A stretch of 64,000 nucleotides of DNA from Methanolobus sp. (GTDB taxonomy: Archaea > Halobacteriota > Methanosarcinia > Methanosarcinales > Methanosarcinaceae), in assembly GCA_029762595.1 (NCBI GenBank), contig JARVGJ010000007.1, positions 1 to 64,000 on the forward strand, given 5' to 3'. This document shows positions 25,651 through 35,038 of this stretch, in pieces (the first letter of the stretch is position 1; each line of letters begins with the position of its first letter). Under the pieces are notes generated by a model. It was not told the origin of the DNA. It did not search any database and was given only the letters and a program-made list of their open reading frames with translations. Position numbers and translations under genes: made by a program.

Positions 25651-27608
25651 TACGGCAGCCAAATGCCATTCTTGGCAATGACAGGTTACTTGTTACACTT
25701 GGCAAAAAAGGAGAGATATTCGGCTATTACTATCCAGGCAGGGATACTGCACAACATGTAGAAGAGTCACAGGCATGCCTTTATGACGGGAAGGAGCTCA
25801 TATGGTCAAATGCCCGGGAATGGGTTGCAGACCAGAGATACATAGAGAACACAAATATAGTGAGCACAGAGCTTATCCATTACAAGGGACTTACAATGAA
25901 CATCCTGGATTTCGTTCATCCGATCCTGCCGGTACTTGTACGCCGGTACAGGATAAGTTCTAAAAAACAATTCCATGGAAAATTCTTTTATTACTCCAGC
26001 CTGCAGGTCGGGGAAATGAAGAAAAAGAACTCGGCATTCTGTGATCATGATTCCGGATTGCTGGGGCAGTACTGGAAAGACTACTATATAGGCATCAGTT
26101 CAAATCCCAGATTCGAACAATGGCAGGTAGGAAAAGCCATGGACACGATCTGGTGGACGAATGCCAAATATGACATGGAAGATGGAGTACTCCAGAAGAA
26201 CAATGAGGATATAGGCAACCTTAACTGCGCTCTGGGATGGAAACTGGACATTGATGTTTCAAGACCTGCCGAGATCACAGTGCTTATCGGTGCAGCCCCG
26301 GATAGAAAGGGACTTTACAGGATAATGCGCAAGGTACAGAGCGAACCAGTGGAGAACATCTATAACGAGACCCAGGAAAAATGGATCAAATGGCTATCAA
26401 AAAAGACGCTTCTTGAGTTGCCTGATCATCCTGGTTTTGAGAGTTTCAGACAGGAACTTATGAAGGGTTTTAACCGCTCTCTGCTGGCATTGAGCATACT
26501 CAATGATCCGGATAATGGTGCGTTTGTCGCAGCCCCGGAGTTTGACCATGAGTTTGAGATGAGTGGAGGCTACGGATATTGCTGGAACAGGGACTGTGCG
26601 GAGATAGTCACTTCCCTGATGGATGCGGGTTATCCGGAATATTGTAAACGTTTCTTCAAATGGTGCAAAGATACACAGCTTCCGGACGGGTCTTGGTTCC
26701 AGCGTTACTGGCTTGACGGAAGCACTGGGCCCTCATGGGGTAATTTCAGTTTTTCAACACAGATCGATGAAACCGGAAGCACCCTCTTTGCAATGGATAG
26801 ATACTGCAGCACACTGGAACAGAACTTAAAAACCGAGTTCCTTGATACTATGTGGACTACAGTACTGTGCGCTGCAGAATATCTCATGAAAAGGACCCTG
26901 GATGGCCTGCATGATACCTGCCTGTGCCTCTGGGAGACACATGCGGGGATATTCACCTATACCAATGCTGCCATATATGCAGGGCTAAAAGGAGCTGCAA
27001 ATATGGCCCGGGAATATAACGATAAGGAACTTGCAGACAGGTGGGCAGAAAGGGCAGAGTTCATCAAGAACACTACCATTGATAGACTATGGCTTGATGA
27101 AGGTTATTTTGCAAGGGGGATAAGATACGGAGAGGTAGACAGTGCCATAGATGCAAGCATTATTGGTACATTCGTCCCTTTCAACATGCTCTCGGCCCGG
27201 AATAAAAAAGAGCGGGAAATGATCATCTCCATTATCAGGAATATAGAAAAACATCTCCGGGTGCCTGTGAATGAGCACTTTGGGATAAAAAGGTATGTAG
27301 ATGACAATTACATCGAAGGAAACCCATGGATAGTCACAACGTTGTGGCTCTCAAAGGCTTTGCTTGAGCTTGCAGTGACCTGCTGTGATAAAAAGGAGGA
27401 AGAAGAAATGGGGACACTGATAAACGATGCCCTCAAATACATCCGGTGGTCACTAAAGGGTAGTACTGATGCAGGAATGTTGCCGGAACAGGTCAACAAA
27501 TACACCGGCAAGCCTGCATGGGCGATACCCCTGAGCTGGAGTTGTGCCCTTATGCTTGATAATGTACTGCTGCTGGATAAGCTCAGGAAAGGATCCAGGC
27601 CGGAATAA
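25647..27608 (+). CDS. Glucoamylase-like glycoside hydrolase, GH15 family
   Basis: An (alpha/alpha)6-barrel glucan hydrolase of 653 residues releasing glucose from alpha-glucan ends. The N-terminal beta-sandwich begins with ILGNDRLLVTLGKKGEIFG. The barrel carries YCWNRDCAEI, LWETHAGIF (probable general acid E), EGNPWIVTTLWL and LPEQVNKYTG (probable general base E). The open frame extends upstream to 25578, but the TTG at 25647 overlaps the previous stop and has GGGGAG at a good distance. No signal peptide is present, so it acts in the cytosol on glycogen or maltodextrins. It is followed by the debranching-enzyme gene 58 bases later. Confidence 0.9.
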   Translation: MIRQPNAILGNDRLLVTLGKKGEIFGYYYPGRDTAQHVEESQACLYDGKELIWSNAREWVADQRYIENTNIVSTELIHYKGLTMNILDFVHPILPVLVRRYRISSKKQFHGKFFYYSSLQVGEMKKKNSAFCDHDSGLLGQYWKDYYIGISSNPRFEQWQVGKAMDTIWWTNAKYDMEDGVLQKNNEDIGNLNCALGWKLDIDVSRPAEITVLIGAAPDRKGLYRIMRKVQSEPVENIYNETQEKWIKWLSKKTLLELPDHPGFESFRQELMKGFNRSLLALSILNDPDNGAFVAAPEFDHEFEMSGGYGYCWNRDCAEIVTSLMDAGYPEYCKRFFKWCKDTQLPDGSWFQRYWLDGSTGPSWGNFSFSTQIDETGSTLFAMDRYCSTLEQNLKTEFLDTMWTTVLCAAEYLMKRTLDGLHDTCLCLWETHAGIFTYTNAAIYAGLKGAANMAREYNDKELADRWAERAEFIKNTTIDRLWLDEGYFARGIRYGEVDSAIDASIIGTFVPFNMLSARNKKEREMIISIIRNIEKHLRVPVNEHFGIKRYVDDNYIEGNPWIVTTLWLSKALLELAVTCCDKKEEEEMGTLINDALKYIRWSLKGSTDAGMLPEQVNKYTGKPAWAIPLSWSCALMLDNVLLLDKLRKGSRPE

Positions 27609-27666
27609 CACATAATACAGGCAGCAAAGATCCAAAACAAGAGGATCTGAAACTGGAAGGATTATA

Positions 27667-29622
27667 ATGGATCATTCAGAATACAGCAAAGCAACAGCCA
27701 ATGAATGGATAGTTGCCAATGGTCTTGGTGGCTATGCATCCTCCACGGTCATCGGAGCGAATACACGCAAGTACCATGGCCTGCTTATCGCTTCACTAAA
27801 ACCCCCTGTTGAGCGCAGACTGCTTCTCTCATCCCTTGATGAAGAGCTCATTACGCAAAAAGAGACCTTCAGGCTTGCAGTACACAAATACCCGGATGCC
27901 ATATATCCCCGTGGTAACGACCTTCTTGTGGATTTTTACAGGGAACCTTTTCCAACTTTCATGTTTAATGCAGGTGGAATGAAAATTAAAAAGCAGATTA
28001 TGATGCTTCATGGCCTAAACAGTACCGTGATAAGGTATCATATCAGCAACCCGTCTGGAACAAAAGGACTTTTCAGGATATTGCCACTGGTGAACAACCG
28101 GTCTGTGCACCGTATGACCCGCTCAGATGATTTTACGTTCATGCAGGAAGTTATGCCCGGGAAGATCTCACTGGAATGGGAAGATAGTTCTTTCAGCCTT
28201 TATTCGGACATGAGGTACCAGGCAGACGAACACTGGTACTACAATTTTGAATACGATGCCGAACTCTTAAGGGGATATCCTCACAGGGAGGACAATTTCA
28301 ATCCGGGACATTTTGACCTGGAAATAAGCGGGAAAGATGCTTCCTGCTTCATTGTGGCAAGTACAGAAAATGATGAAGAATGGAACTGGAAAAGAATACA
28401 GGAACTTTTTGATAATGAAAAGAGACGCCTTAAAGGACTTGCCGGTAAAAACACAACAGATGATCCTTTCTTAAAAAAACTGGTGCTTGCAGGGGATTTA
28501 TTTATCGTTGAGCGCAGATCCACAGGATCAAAGTCGGTAATAGCCGGCTACCACTGGTTCGGGGATTGGGGCAGGGATACCATGATATCCTTACCAGGAC
28601 TGACACTTGTTACCGGACGCTATGATGATGCAAGGTCAATACTGTCCACTTTTGCAGCCCATTGTAAAGAAGGGCTGATACCCAACCTTTTCCCTGAGCA
28701 GGACAGCGGGTCACCGGCCTATAACACAGTGGACGCATCCCTCTGGTTCGTTCATGCTGCAGGAAGATACATGGATTATACCAATGATACGGATTTCATC
28801 AAGATGATCTGGCCTACGATTGAAAATATACTGGAAAATTATCGAAAAGGGACTGCATATGACATCCGAATGGATGAGGACGGACTTATAGAGCATGCAG
28901 GACAGCTTACATGGATGGACGCAAAAATCGGGGATCTGGAGGTGACACCCAGAAAGGGAAAAGCATGTGAGATCAATGCCCTGTGGTTCAATGCCCTAAT
29001 GTATGCAGGAAAAATTGGGAAAAGGATTGGAACCGATGTTTCAGGCTTCACAAACGATGCAAAACTGGTAAAGCGAAGTTTCAGGGAACAATTCTGGAAC
29101 AATGAAAAGAAATGTCTTTATGATTGTATTCAAGGCTCCTGGAAAGAAAGAGACCATGAAAAAGACGATTCTGTCAGGCCTAACCAGATACTTGCTGTTT
29201 CCCTGCCACACACCATGCTTTCAGCGGACATGGAAAAGAATATCGTTGATGTGGTCACTGAAGAGCTGCTAACACCCTACGGACTAAGAACACTTTCACC
29301 TTTTGACAAAAGGTATAAAGGCATCTATGCAGGAAACCCTGAAAGAAGGGACAGTGCCTATCATAATGGAACTGTGTGGCCCTGGCTGCTTGGTCCTTAT
29401 ATAACGGCCTTCAGGAAGGTCTACGGGGACAAGCCGGATCTTAAAGGAAAACTCAGGTCGTTTTTACAGATGATAGAAAAACATATGGATGAGGCCTGTA
29501 TAGGAACAATCTCAGAGGTTTTTGATGGGGATATACCACATTATCCCGGAGGCTGTGTTTCACAGGCATGGAGCGTGGCAGAGATAATGCGTTGTTACCT
29601 GGAGGATATCCTTGCAGAATAA
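27667..29622 (+). CDS. Glycogen debranching enzyme (amylo-alpha-1,6-glucosidase, GH133)
   Basis: A 651-residue debranching enzyme. The N-terminal GDE_N-type domain begins with ANEWIVANGLGGYASSTV and N-T-R-K-Y-H-G-L-L. The C-terminal catalytic barrel has WFGDWGRDTMISLPG, N-T-V-D-A-S-L-W-F (catalytic aspartate), C-E-I-N-A-L-W-F-N-A-L (catalytic glutamate), N-G-T-V-W-P-W-L and S-Q-A-W-S-V-A-E-I. It removes alpha-1,6-linked glucose at branch points. It lies between the GH15 gene and the second GT4 gene on the same strand, which makes a coherent glycogen-turnover operon. Confidence 0.93.
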   Translation: MDHSEYSKATANEWIVANGLGGYASSTVIGANTRKYHGLLIASLKPPVERRLLLSSLDEELITQKETFRLAVHKYPDAIYPRGNDLLVDFYREPFPTFMFNAGGMKIKKQIMMLHGLNSTVIRYHISNPSGTKGLFRILPLVNNRSVHRMTRSDDFTFMQEVMPGKISLEWEDSSFSLYSDMRYQADEHWYYNFEYDAELLRGYPHREDNFNPGHFDLEISGKDASCFIVASTENDEEWNWKRIQELFDNEKRRLKGLAGKNTTDDPFLKKLVLAGDLFIVERRSTGSKSVIAGYHWFGDWGRDTMISLPGLTLVTGRYDDARSILSTFAAHCKEGLIPNLFPEQDSGSPAYNTVDASLWFVHAAGRYMDYTNDTDFIKMIWPTIENILENYRKGTAYDIRMDEDGLIEHAGQLTWMDAKIGDLEVTPRKGKACEINALWFNALMYAGKIGKRIGTDVSGFTNDAKLVKRSFREQFWNNEKKCLYDCIQGSWKERDHEKDDSVRPNQILAVSLPHTMLSADMEKNIVDVVTEELLTPYGLRTLSPFDKRYKGIYAGNPERRDSAYHNGTVWPWLLGPYITAFRKVYGDKPDLKGKLRSFLQMIEKHMDEACIGTISEVFDGDIPHYPGGCVSQAWSVAEIMRCYLEDILAE

Positions 29623-29740
29623 GGATGTCTGCAAATATCCATTCGCAATCTTTAAGATTGCTGAGATTCATGTTAGAACAACGTTTTAGGGATTTGGGAT
29701 CGATTGAATATTTGGGATTTATAATTTAGGTTGTGGGAAT

Positions 29741-30907
29741 ATGGAATCTATGAGAATTGCAATGTTCTCATGGGAGAGCCTTCATTCGGCAAAAGTGGGC
29801 GGGCTGGCTCCCCATGTGACAGAGTTATCAGAACAGTTGGTAAAATCAGGGCATGAGGTCCACATATTCACCCGGGCAGGGCGGTACAGGGACTACGATG
29901 AAATAAACGGCGTACATTACCAGAGATGTCACTTTGACGAGTCAGGAGATATACTTTCCCAGATGGATAAAATGTGCGATGCCATGTATTCAAGATTTGT
30001 CCGGGTATCTGAGGATAATGGTAAGTTTGACGTTATACATGGACACGACTGGCATCCGGTTAATGTGCTCAACATGATAAAATATCAGCATGGATTGCCC
30101 TATGTGATTACCTACCATAGTACAGAATGGGGACGCAACGGGAATGTTCATCTGAGCTCACCTACATCATCAGAGATATCCCACCGCGAATGGCTTGCAG
30201 GGTATGAGAGCTCTGAGGTAATACTCACTTCAGAGAACTTCAAAAAGGAAGTTCAGAATATATACTCTATTCCCGATGCTAAGATATCGGTAATACCTAA
30301 TGGCATATCCCCCGGAAAGGTAAAAAAGGACATAGACCCCGGTTCTGTCAAGAAGGACTATGGTATCCACCCCTTTGCCCCTGTTGTTCTTTTCACAGGC
30401 AGGATGCATTATCAGAAAGGTCCTGACCTGCTTGTAAAAGCCATCCCCAGAGTCCTGGATGGTAACTGGGGCGCACATTTTGTATTCATAGGTGAAGGAG
30501 AGATGAGACCATACTGTCAGAATCTTGCAGATGAGCTTAATGTGGGACAGTCCTGTCACTTCCTGGGATATTCACCTGATGAGATCCTCAGGGACTGGAC
30601 AAATGCCTGTGATATGACGTGTGTCCCAAGCAGGAACGAGCCTTTCGGGATAGTAGTACTTGAATCATGGGATGCGAGCAAGGCAGTAATTGCAACAGAT
30701 GCGGTCAATATAGTGGACAACTTCCAGAACGGACTTATCAGTTACAAAACACCTGAATCCATTGCATGGGGGATCAACTATGCCCTTGATGGACTGGATT
30801 CCATCACACCTGTAATGGGCAACAATGGGAAAAAACTTGTAGGAACGAAGTTCAGCTGGAACACAATTGCCGGAGCAACAGTTGATGTTTACAAGAGGAT
30901 AAACTGA
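29741..30907 (+). CDS. Family 4 glycosyltransferase (glycogen-synthase-like), copy 2
   Basis: A 388-residue GT-B glycosyltransferase, the same length as the copy at 11540-12706 and clearly its paralogue. Shared blocks are F-S/A-W-E-S-L-H-S, GGLAPHVTELSE, HDWHPVN, TYHSTEWGRNGN, VIPNGI, GRMHYQKGPDLLVKAIP and SRNEPFGI. Substitutions are spread evenly, so this is an old duplication and not a recent copy. It follows the debranching enzyme by about 120 bases and is followed immediately by a small winged-helix gene. Confidence 0.85.
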   Translation: MESMRIAMFSWESLHSAKVGGLAPHVTELSEQLVKSGHEVHIFTRAGRYRDYDEINGVHYQRCHFDESGDILSQMDKMCDAMYSRFVRVSEDNGKFDVIHGHDWHPVNVLNMIKYQHGLPYVITYHSTEWGRNGNVHLSSPTSSEISHREWLAGYESSEVILTSENFKKEVQNIYSIPDAKISVIPNGISPGKVKKDIDPGSVKKDYGIHPFAPVVLFTGRMHYQKGPDLLVKAIPRVLDGNWGAHFVFIGEGEMRPYCQNLADELNVGQSCHFLGYSPDEILRDWTNACDMTCVPSRNEPFGIVVLESWDASKAVIATDAVNIVDNFQNGLISYKTPESIAWGINYALDGLDSITPVMGNNGKKLVGTKFSWNTIAGATVDVYKRIN

Positions 30908-30917
30908 AGTGATATAT

Positions 30918-31130
30918 ATGGAAGAAATGTGTTTTAATATAGGTGAAGCAGCCGGTTACATATACAGACTGCTGGAAAATGGGGAATCTAACCTGGCAAA
31001 CCTGAAGAATCATCTTAAAGATAATGGTTTTGATTCACAGGTAGTGTTCATGGCCATCGGATGGCTTGCAAGGGAAGATAAGATATGCATAAGCAGGAGC
31101 AGGAACTCTTGGTCCCTGAAACTTAAATAA
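30918..31130 (+). CDS. Small winged-helix protein (DUF2582-like)
   Basis: A protein of about 70 residues with the pattern of archaeal one-domain winged helix-turn-helix proteins: I-G-E-A-A-G-Y-I-Y-R-L-L, A-N-L-K-N-H-L, A-I-G-W-L-A-R-E-D-K-I and a basic wing. A GTG at 30909 is also possible, but the ATG at 30918 fits the family start. It begins about ten bases after the GT4 stop, so it is cotranscribed with glycogen genes. A regulatory DNA-binding role is inferred from the fold. Confidence 0.7.
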   Translation: MEEMCFNIGEAAGYIYRLLENGESNLANLKNHLKDNGFDSQVVFMAIGWLAREDKICISRSRNSWSLKLK

Positions 31131-31519
31131 GGACTTCAAATTCCAATTCTATCAGATCATATCTGTTTTGGAACCTTTTTTCTTTTTCAGGCTCTGCAGA
31201 AAAGTTATTATCAATCATTTGTGAACCGCAGATACACTCACCTCTTACAGAGTTGAGTGCCTGCTAAACCTCCGTTTAGCAGGTAACCCTGATGCACGCA
31301 GATATTTTTTATCTGTGGTCTATTAATAAAGAAAGGATTTCTACAGAGCCCTTTTTTATTATCATGGAAGTGAAATACTGTTTATAGGCTACGTGACAAA
31401 CCTGTAACAAAAGTGCTTATCAATTGGGTTACTTCTTTCTATTATTCCATAAGACAAGGTAAGTTGATATAGTATTACCTAGCATATATAAGATACTAAT
31501 AAATAAGCGGGGGAATAGT
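31131..31519. promoter_or_regulatory. Leader and promoter region of the S-layer gene
   Basis: A 389-base gap with no open reading frame of note. It holds two hairpins: CCTGCTAAA/TTTAGCAGG (31260-31283, extended by two weaker pairs) and CAGATA/TATCTG around a T5 loop (31299-31315). A T-run follows near 31350 and could end the glycogen transcript. A good TATA box (atatataa, 31484-31491) lies about 30 bases before the ATG, so the S-layer transcript probably has a very short leader. Confidence 0.55.
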
Positions 31520-34117
31520 ATGGAAAATAAGAGAGTAGTTTATCTGCCGATATTAGCAATAGCAGTTGTTGTAATGCTGACAGGCGTTGCCATTGCTGCA
31601 AACAATAGTACCGGTAATCGTATATGGGACGCAAATGAGAACATGTCCCTTGAATATACATGGACCGCACTGAGCTATTCAGGATTCTATTACGATCTTG
31701 ATTCAGGTGTAGGCTCGGAAACACTTACAATAAAACTGGACAGCAACACTGACAGGAGTATAGGTGAGGGAGACCTTGAATATTCCACATCGCCTATAAC
31801 TACGGGTTTTGAACAAAGGGCCTGGGGGTCCTACCAGGTGATCGGATTCATGGCTGAGCGTTACTTTGCAGGTTACACGGATGATACCGGCTTTACTGAT
31901 GAGGTCAGCCTCATATCTGATGGTATACTTACAAAGGTGCTGCTTGACAATGACCAGAGGTTTTCCCTTTATACAGGTGCCTCACTTGTACTTGAAGAAG
32001 GATACGAGTTGAATATTGTGGAAGTTGACCTGAATGGTAACAGTGTGATGGTGACCCTGGAAAAGGACGGGACTGAAATTGACACCGATATTATATCATC
32101 AGGTAGCGATTATGTATATGATACAGAGCTTGGTACGGATGATGTGGTGATAATAGCCGTACATTTTGACAATATATTCCAGGGAAGAGAGACAAATGCC
32201 GTGTTTGTGGAAGGTGTGTTCCAGATATCTGAGAATTATATCGAAATACAAGCAGGTGATTCTTTTGGCAGGATGGAAGTCACAGCCCTGAGTCCTGATG
32301 AAATAAAAATGGAGAACTCACGTTCTATCAGTCTTGGAAGAGGAAATACCATAAATATTATGGGCAAACTGAAATTTGTGGTTGCTGATGACAGCACCCT
32401 GAGATTTGGTCCGGTGCTTGACATGTCAGTTCCTGGCATATATGAGCTAAGAGGTACTGTTGCAGAGAGTGAGTTCAAATGGACACCATTGAATTTTGAA
32501 GGATTCTACTACAATATTGATGAAGGTGTTGGAACCGAATCCCTTGAGATAACAGAGCTCACAGGCAGAAATATACGTATCGGTGACCTTGTTTACAGGA
32601 GCGAGCCTTTGGAAGTCAGTTTCGAGCGTAATCAATGGGGTCAGTTCCAGGTGATAGGATTCATGGCAGAGAAATACTTCGCCGGATACCCGGACAATGA
32701 ATTCACAGATGATGTAAGTCTTCTTTCTAGCGGCCAGCTCTCAAAGGTGCTTATCGATGATGACAGCAAAAAATCCCTTTACACAGGTTCATCCCTGATA
32801 CTTGAGGAAGGATATGAGCTGCGTATAATAGAAGTTGACCTTAACGGCAACAGCGTAATGATCGATCTTATGAAGAATGGCAATAACGTTGATACAGATA
32901 TAATTTCTGCCAATGACGACTATGTCTATAAGATGGATATCGACTCAACAGATGATGTACCTGTAATAGTAGTGCATCTTGCTAGTATATTCCGGGGAAC
33001 AGAGACAAACGCTGTGTTCGTTGAAGGTATCTTCCAGATATCCGAAGAAGTGATCGAAATAGAATCAGGTGAGCGCTTTGGACGGATGGAAGTCGTAAGC
33101 TTCTCTGAAAATGAGATAGTCCTTGAGAACAGGAATTCGGTCTCACTGTCAAGAGGAAACACTATCAACATCATGGGAGATGTCTCATTGAAAGTCGCTG
33201 ATTCCGGTGATATACGCTACTATCCATTCTTACAGGTATCCACTCTTCCTTCACAGTCACTATCCATTGATATGCCTGCTGTTATTAGACAGAACGAAGC
33301 AGTGGGAATAAAGGTTACTTCCAGAGGGGCAGCCGTGGACAATGCTGTTGTGATGTTTGGCAATAACAACGTGGGCAGAACTGCAACTGAAGGGACCATA
33401 TCCTATATACCAATAAATGCAGGCACTTTTACAGTCACTGCTGAGAAGGACGGCTTTGTCTCTGCGAGCAAGAGAGTTGAGGTAATCTCACCAGAGGATG
33501 CCAGCAGAAAACTTGTAATCGAAGTATCCCCTGAAAAGATAATTGAAGGAGAGACTATTACGATCTCGGTGATCACTGCCATCGCCGGGGACCCGGTTGA
33601 AGACGTGCAAGTCTACTATGATAAAAACCTCATTGGAACTACCGATACGGATGGAAACCTGGCATACATTGTAACAGAACCGGGCATGCATAAACTGAGC
33701 ACTTCGGCAGATGATTACCTTGAGGCTGAGCTTAATCTGGAGGTCCTTGCACTTGAAGCGAAGTTCTCATATTCCAATCTGCAGGTGACACCACTTCTGG
33801 TCAGGACCGGGGAAGATGTCACTGTTACCGTGGATGTGATGAACACAGGCACTTCTGCCGGCCAGACAGATGTGATGCTGCTTATCAACGGTGCTGTTGC
33901 AGGATCTGAGAACGTCTCACTTGATGCAGGAGAGGAAACAACATTGACATTTACCATCTCACAGGATGAGGCAGGGAGCTATGAAGTACAGGTTGGCGAT
34001 TCTACCGCGGTTTTTGTAGTGGAGAAAAGCGCCCTCCCTGCACCTGGTATTGTTGTTGCTGTTATCGCTGTGATGGCAATGGCCTTGCTGATCCGCAGGA
34101 AGGAACGACAAAAGTGA
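31520..34117 (+). CDS. Major S-layer protein, tandem DUF1608 (sarcinarray type) with CARDB domain
   Basis: The likely S-layer lattice protein of the cell wall, 865 residues. An N-terminal signal peptide is followed by two DUF1608 copies starting near residues 48 and 321, about 273 residues apart (WTALSYSGFYYDLDSGVGSE and WTPLNFEGFYYNIDEGVGTE). Two Ig-like beta domains (about 575-745) and one CARDB domain (about 750-833, LLVRTGEDVTVTVDV) follow. The C-terminal LPAPGIVVAVIAVMAMALL stretch with an RRKERQK tail resembles PGF-CTERM anchors, though the motif reads A-P-G-I. Related Methanosarcina S-layer proteins are shorter (about 670), so the CARDB/Ig part is an extension. A strong TATA box precedes it. 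Confidence 0.92.
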   Translation: MENKRVVYLPILAIAVVVMLTGVAIAANNSTGNRIWDANENMSLEYTWTALSYSGFYYDLDSGVGSETLTIKLDSNTDRSIGEGDLEYSTSPITTGFEQRAWGSYQVIGFMAERYFAGYTDDTGFTDEVSLISDGILTKVLLDNDQRFSLYTGASLVLEEGYELNIVEVDLNGNSVMVTLEKDGTEIDTDIISSGSDYVYDTELGTDDVVIIAVHFDNIFQGRETNAVFVEGVFQISENYIEIQAGDSFGRMEVTALSPDEIKMENSRSISLGRGNTINIMGKLKFVVADDSTLRFGPVLDMSVPGIYELRGTVAESEFKWTPLNFEGFYYNIDEGVGTESLEITELTGRNIRIGDLVYRSEPLEVSFERNQWGQFQVIGFMAEKYFAGYPDNEFTDDVSLLSSGQLSKVLIDDDSKKSLYTGSSLILEEGYELRIIEVDLNGNSVMIDLMKNGNNVDTDIISANDDYVYKMDIDSTDDVPVIVVHLASIFRGTETNAVFVEGIFQISEEVIEIESGERFGRMEVVSFSENEIVLENRNSVSLSRGNTINIMGDVSLKVADSGDIRYYPFLQVSTLPSQSLSIDMPAVIRQNEAVGIKVTSRGAAVDNAVVMFGNNNVGRTATEGTISYIPINAGTFTVTAEKDGFVSASKRVEVISPEDASRKLVIEVSPEKIIEGETITISVITAIAGDPVEDVQVYYDKNLIGTTDTDGNLAYIVTEPGMHKLSTSADDYLEAELNLEVLALEAKFSYSNLQVTPLLVRTGEDVTVTVDVMNTGTSAGQTDVMLLINGAVAGSENVSLDAGEETTLTFTISQDEAGSYEVQVGDSTAVFVVEKSALPAPGIVVAVIAVMAMALLIRRKERQK

Positions 34118-34169
34118 GGAAACGTATGTTAGTACAGACCATTGAATCATAAAGAACGGAAGTATCCTT

Positions 34170-34200
34170 GTGCCTGCCTTTTTGGCAGGTACATATTTAT
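34170..34200 (+). terminator. Hairpin terminator after the S-layer gene
   Basis: GTGCCTGCC and GGCAGGTAC pair (nine bases with one G-U) around a T5 loop and are followed by an AT-rich, T-containing tail, about 50 bases after the S-layer stop. Confidence 0.65.
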
Positions 34201-34354
34201 TTAAAGTTATTTTTGAAATACCATTATATTCATATAATCTCAATATCCTGAATACGTCCATTCCAAATGTGAGTAGTATATGGACAAAATATGGACAAGA
34301 TTTGATAATTGTGCTTTTAATGAGAAAACAAGTTCAAAATAAACGGTGAAAAAC

Positions 34355-34822
34355 ATGAAAAAAGAGATCATAGTAATTCTGTCTCTTCTCTTTGCATTAA
34401 GCTTTCTGATACTACCCGGTCCTGCCTTTGCCTGTGATATCTGTTTACTGGATTCACATGAACAGATGTTTTTATATTCGGACATGAACATTACACCAAT
34501 TGTGGCAAATACCGGAGAAGATGTCACTGTCAGGGTTGATGTAAGGAACATTAATACTTCCAGAGGAGAGACAGAAGTCCAGTTAGTTATAAATGGTGAG
34601 GTTGCCGACTCCAAGCCCATGTCACTGGATGCAGGAGAGGAAAAAACGGTCACATTCATGATCTCTGAAGAAGAAGCGGGCACCTATACGATACAAATAG
34701 GTTATTTATTAGAAGAACTGGTGATCGAAGATAGATCAGTTCCGGCATCAGGCATTACATTTACACTGATAATGATAATTGCCGTTACCCTGTATTCCCG
34801 CATTAGAAGAACTAAGAGCTAA
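34355..34822 (+). CDS. Small exported CARDB-domain protein, satellite of the S-layer protein
   Basis: A protein of about 155 residues with a signal peptide, a short C-D-I-C-L cysteine pair just after it, one CARDB domain and a C-terminal hydrophobic anchor with a basic RIRRTKS tail. The domain is a clear paralogue of the S-layer CARDB: T-G-E-D-V-T-V, S-L-D-A-G-E-E and E-E-A-G-T-Y occur in both at the same spacing. The ATG at 34355 is preferred over the GTG at 34346 because GGTGA lies five bases upstream. It probably sits in or under the S-layer. Confidence 0.75.
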   Translation: MKKEIIVILSLLFALSFLILPGPAFACDICLLDSHEQMFLYSDMNITPIVANTGEDVTVRVDVRNINTSRGETEVQLVINGEVADSKPMSLDAGEEKTVTFMISEEEAGTYTIQIGYLLEELVIEDRSVPASGITFTLIMIIAVTLYSRIRRTKS

Positions 34823-34854
34823 TGTAAGACGGACATATATAAGGGTAATTTCAA

Positions 34855-34885
34855 AGCCTGCTTTTTTACAGGCTCGCCTTTTTTA
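34855..34885 (+). terminator. Hairpin terminator after the CARDB satellite gene
   Basis: AGCCTG (34855-34860) pairs with CAGGCT (34869-34874) and is followed within five bases by a T-run. Confidence 0.6.
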
Positions 34886-35038
34886 AAGATCATAGGGATA
34901 GCAGTTGATCCTATTTACTTTCATGATCAACGTTATCATATTATCCATAATATGATATAGAGAGACTTAAGTAATTTAGACATAATATATCAGGTATTCT
35001 TCCAATGGCCGTACCTGGCATATGAGAGGTCAGTAAAA

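Noticed and set aside
11540-30907. The two GT4 genes as a recent duplication or assembly repeat
   Set aside because: They share blocks but differ throughout the coding sequence, so they are old paralogues.
31258-31285. Hairpin before the S-layer gene as a simple terminator
   Set aside because: The strong stem is not followed directly by a T-run, so a terminator call is not supported for this hairpin itself.
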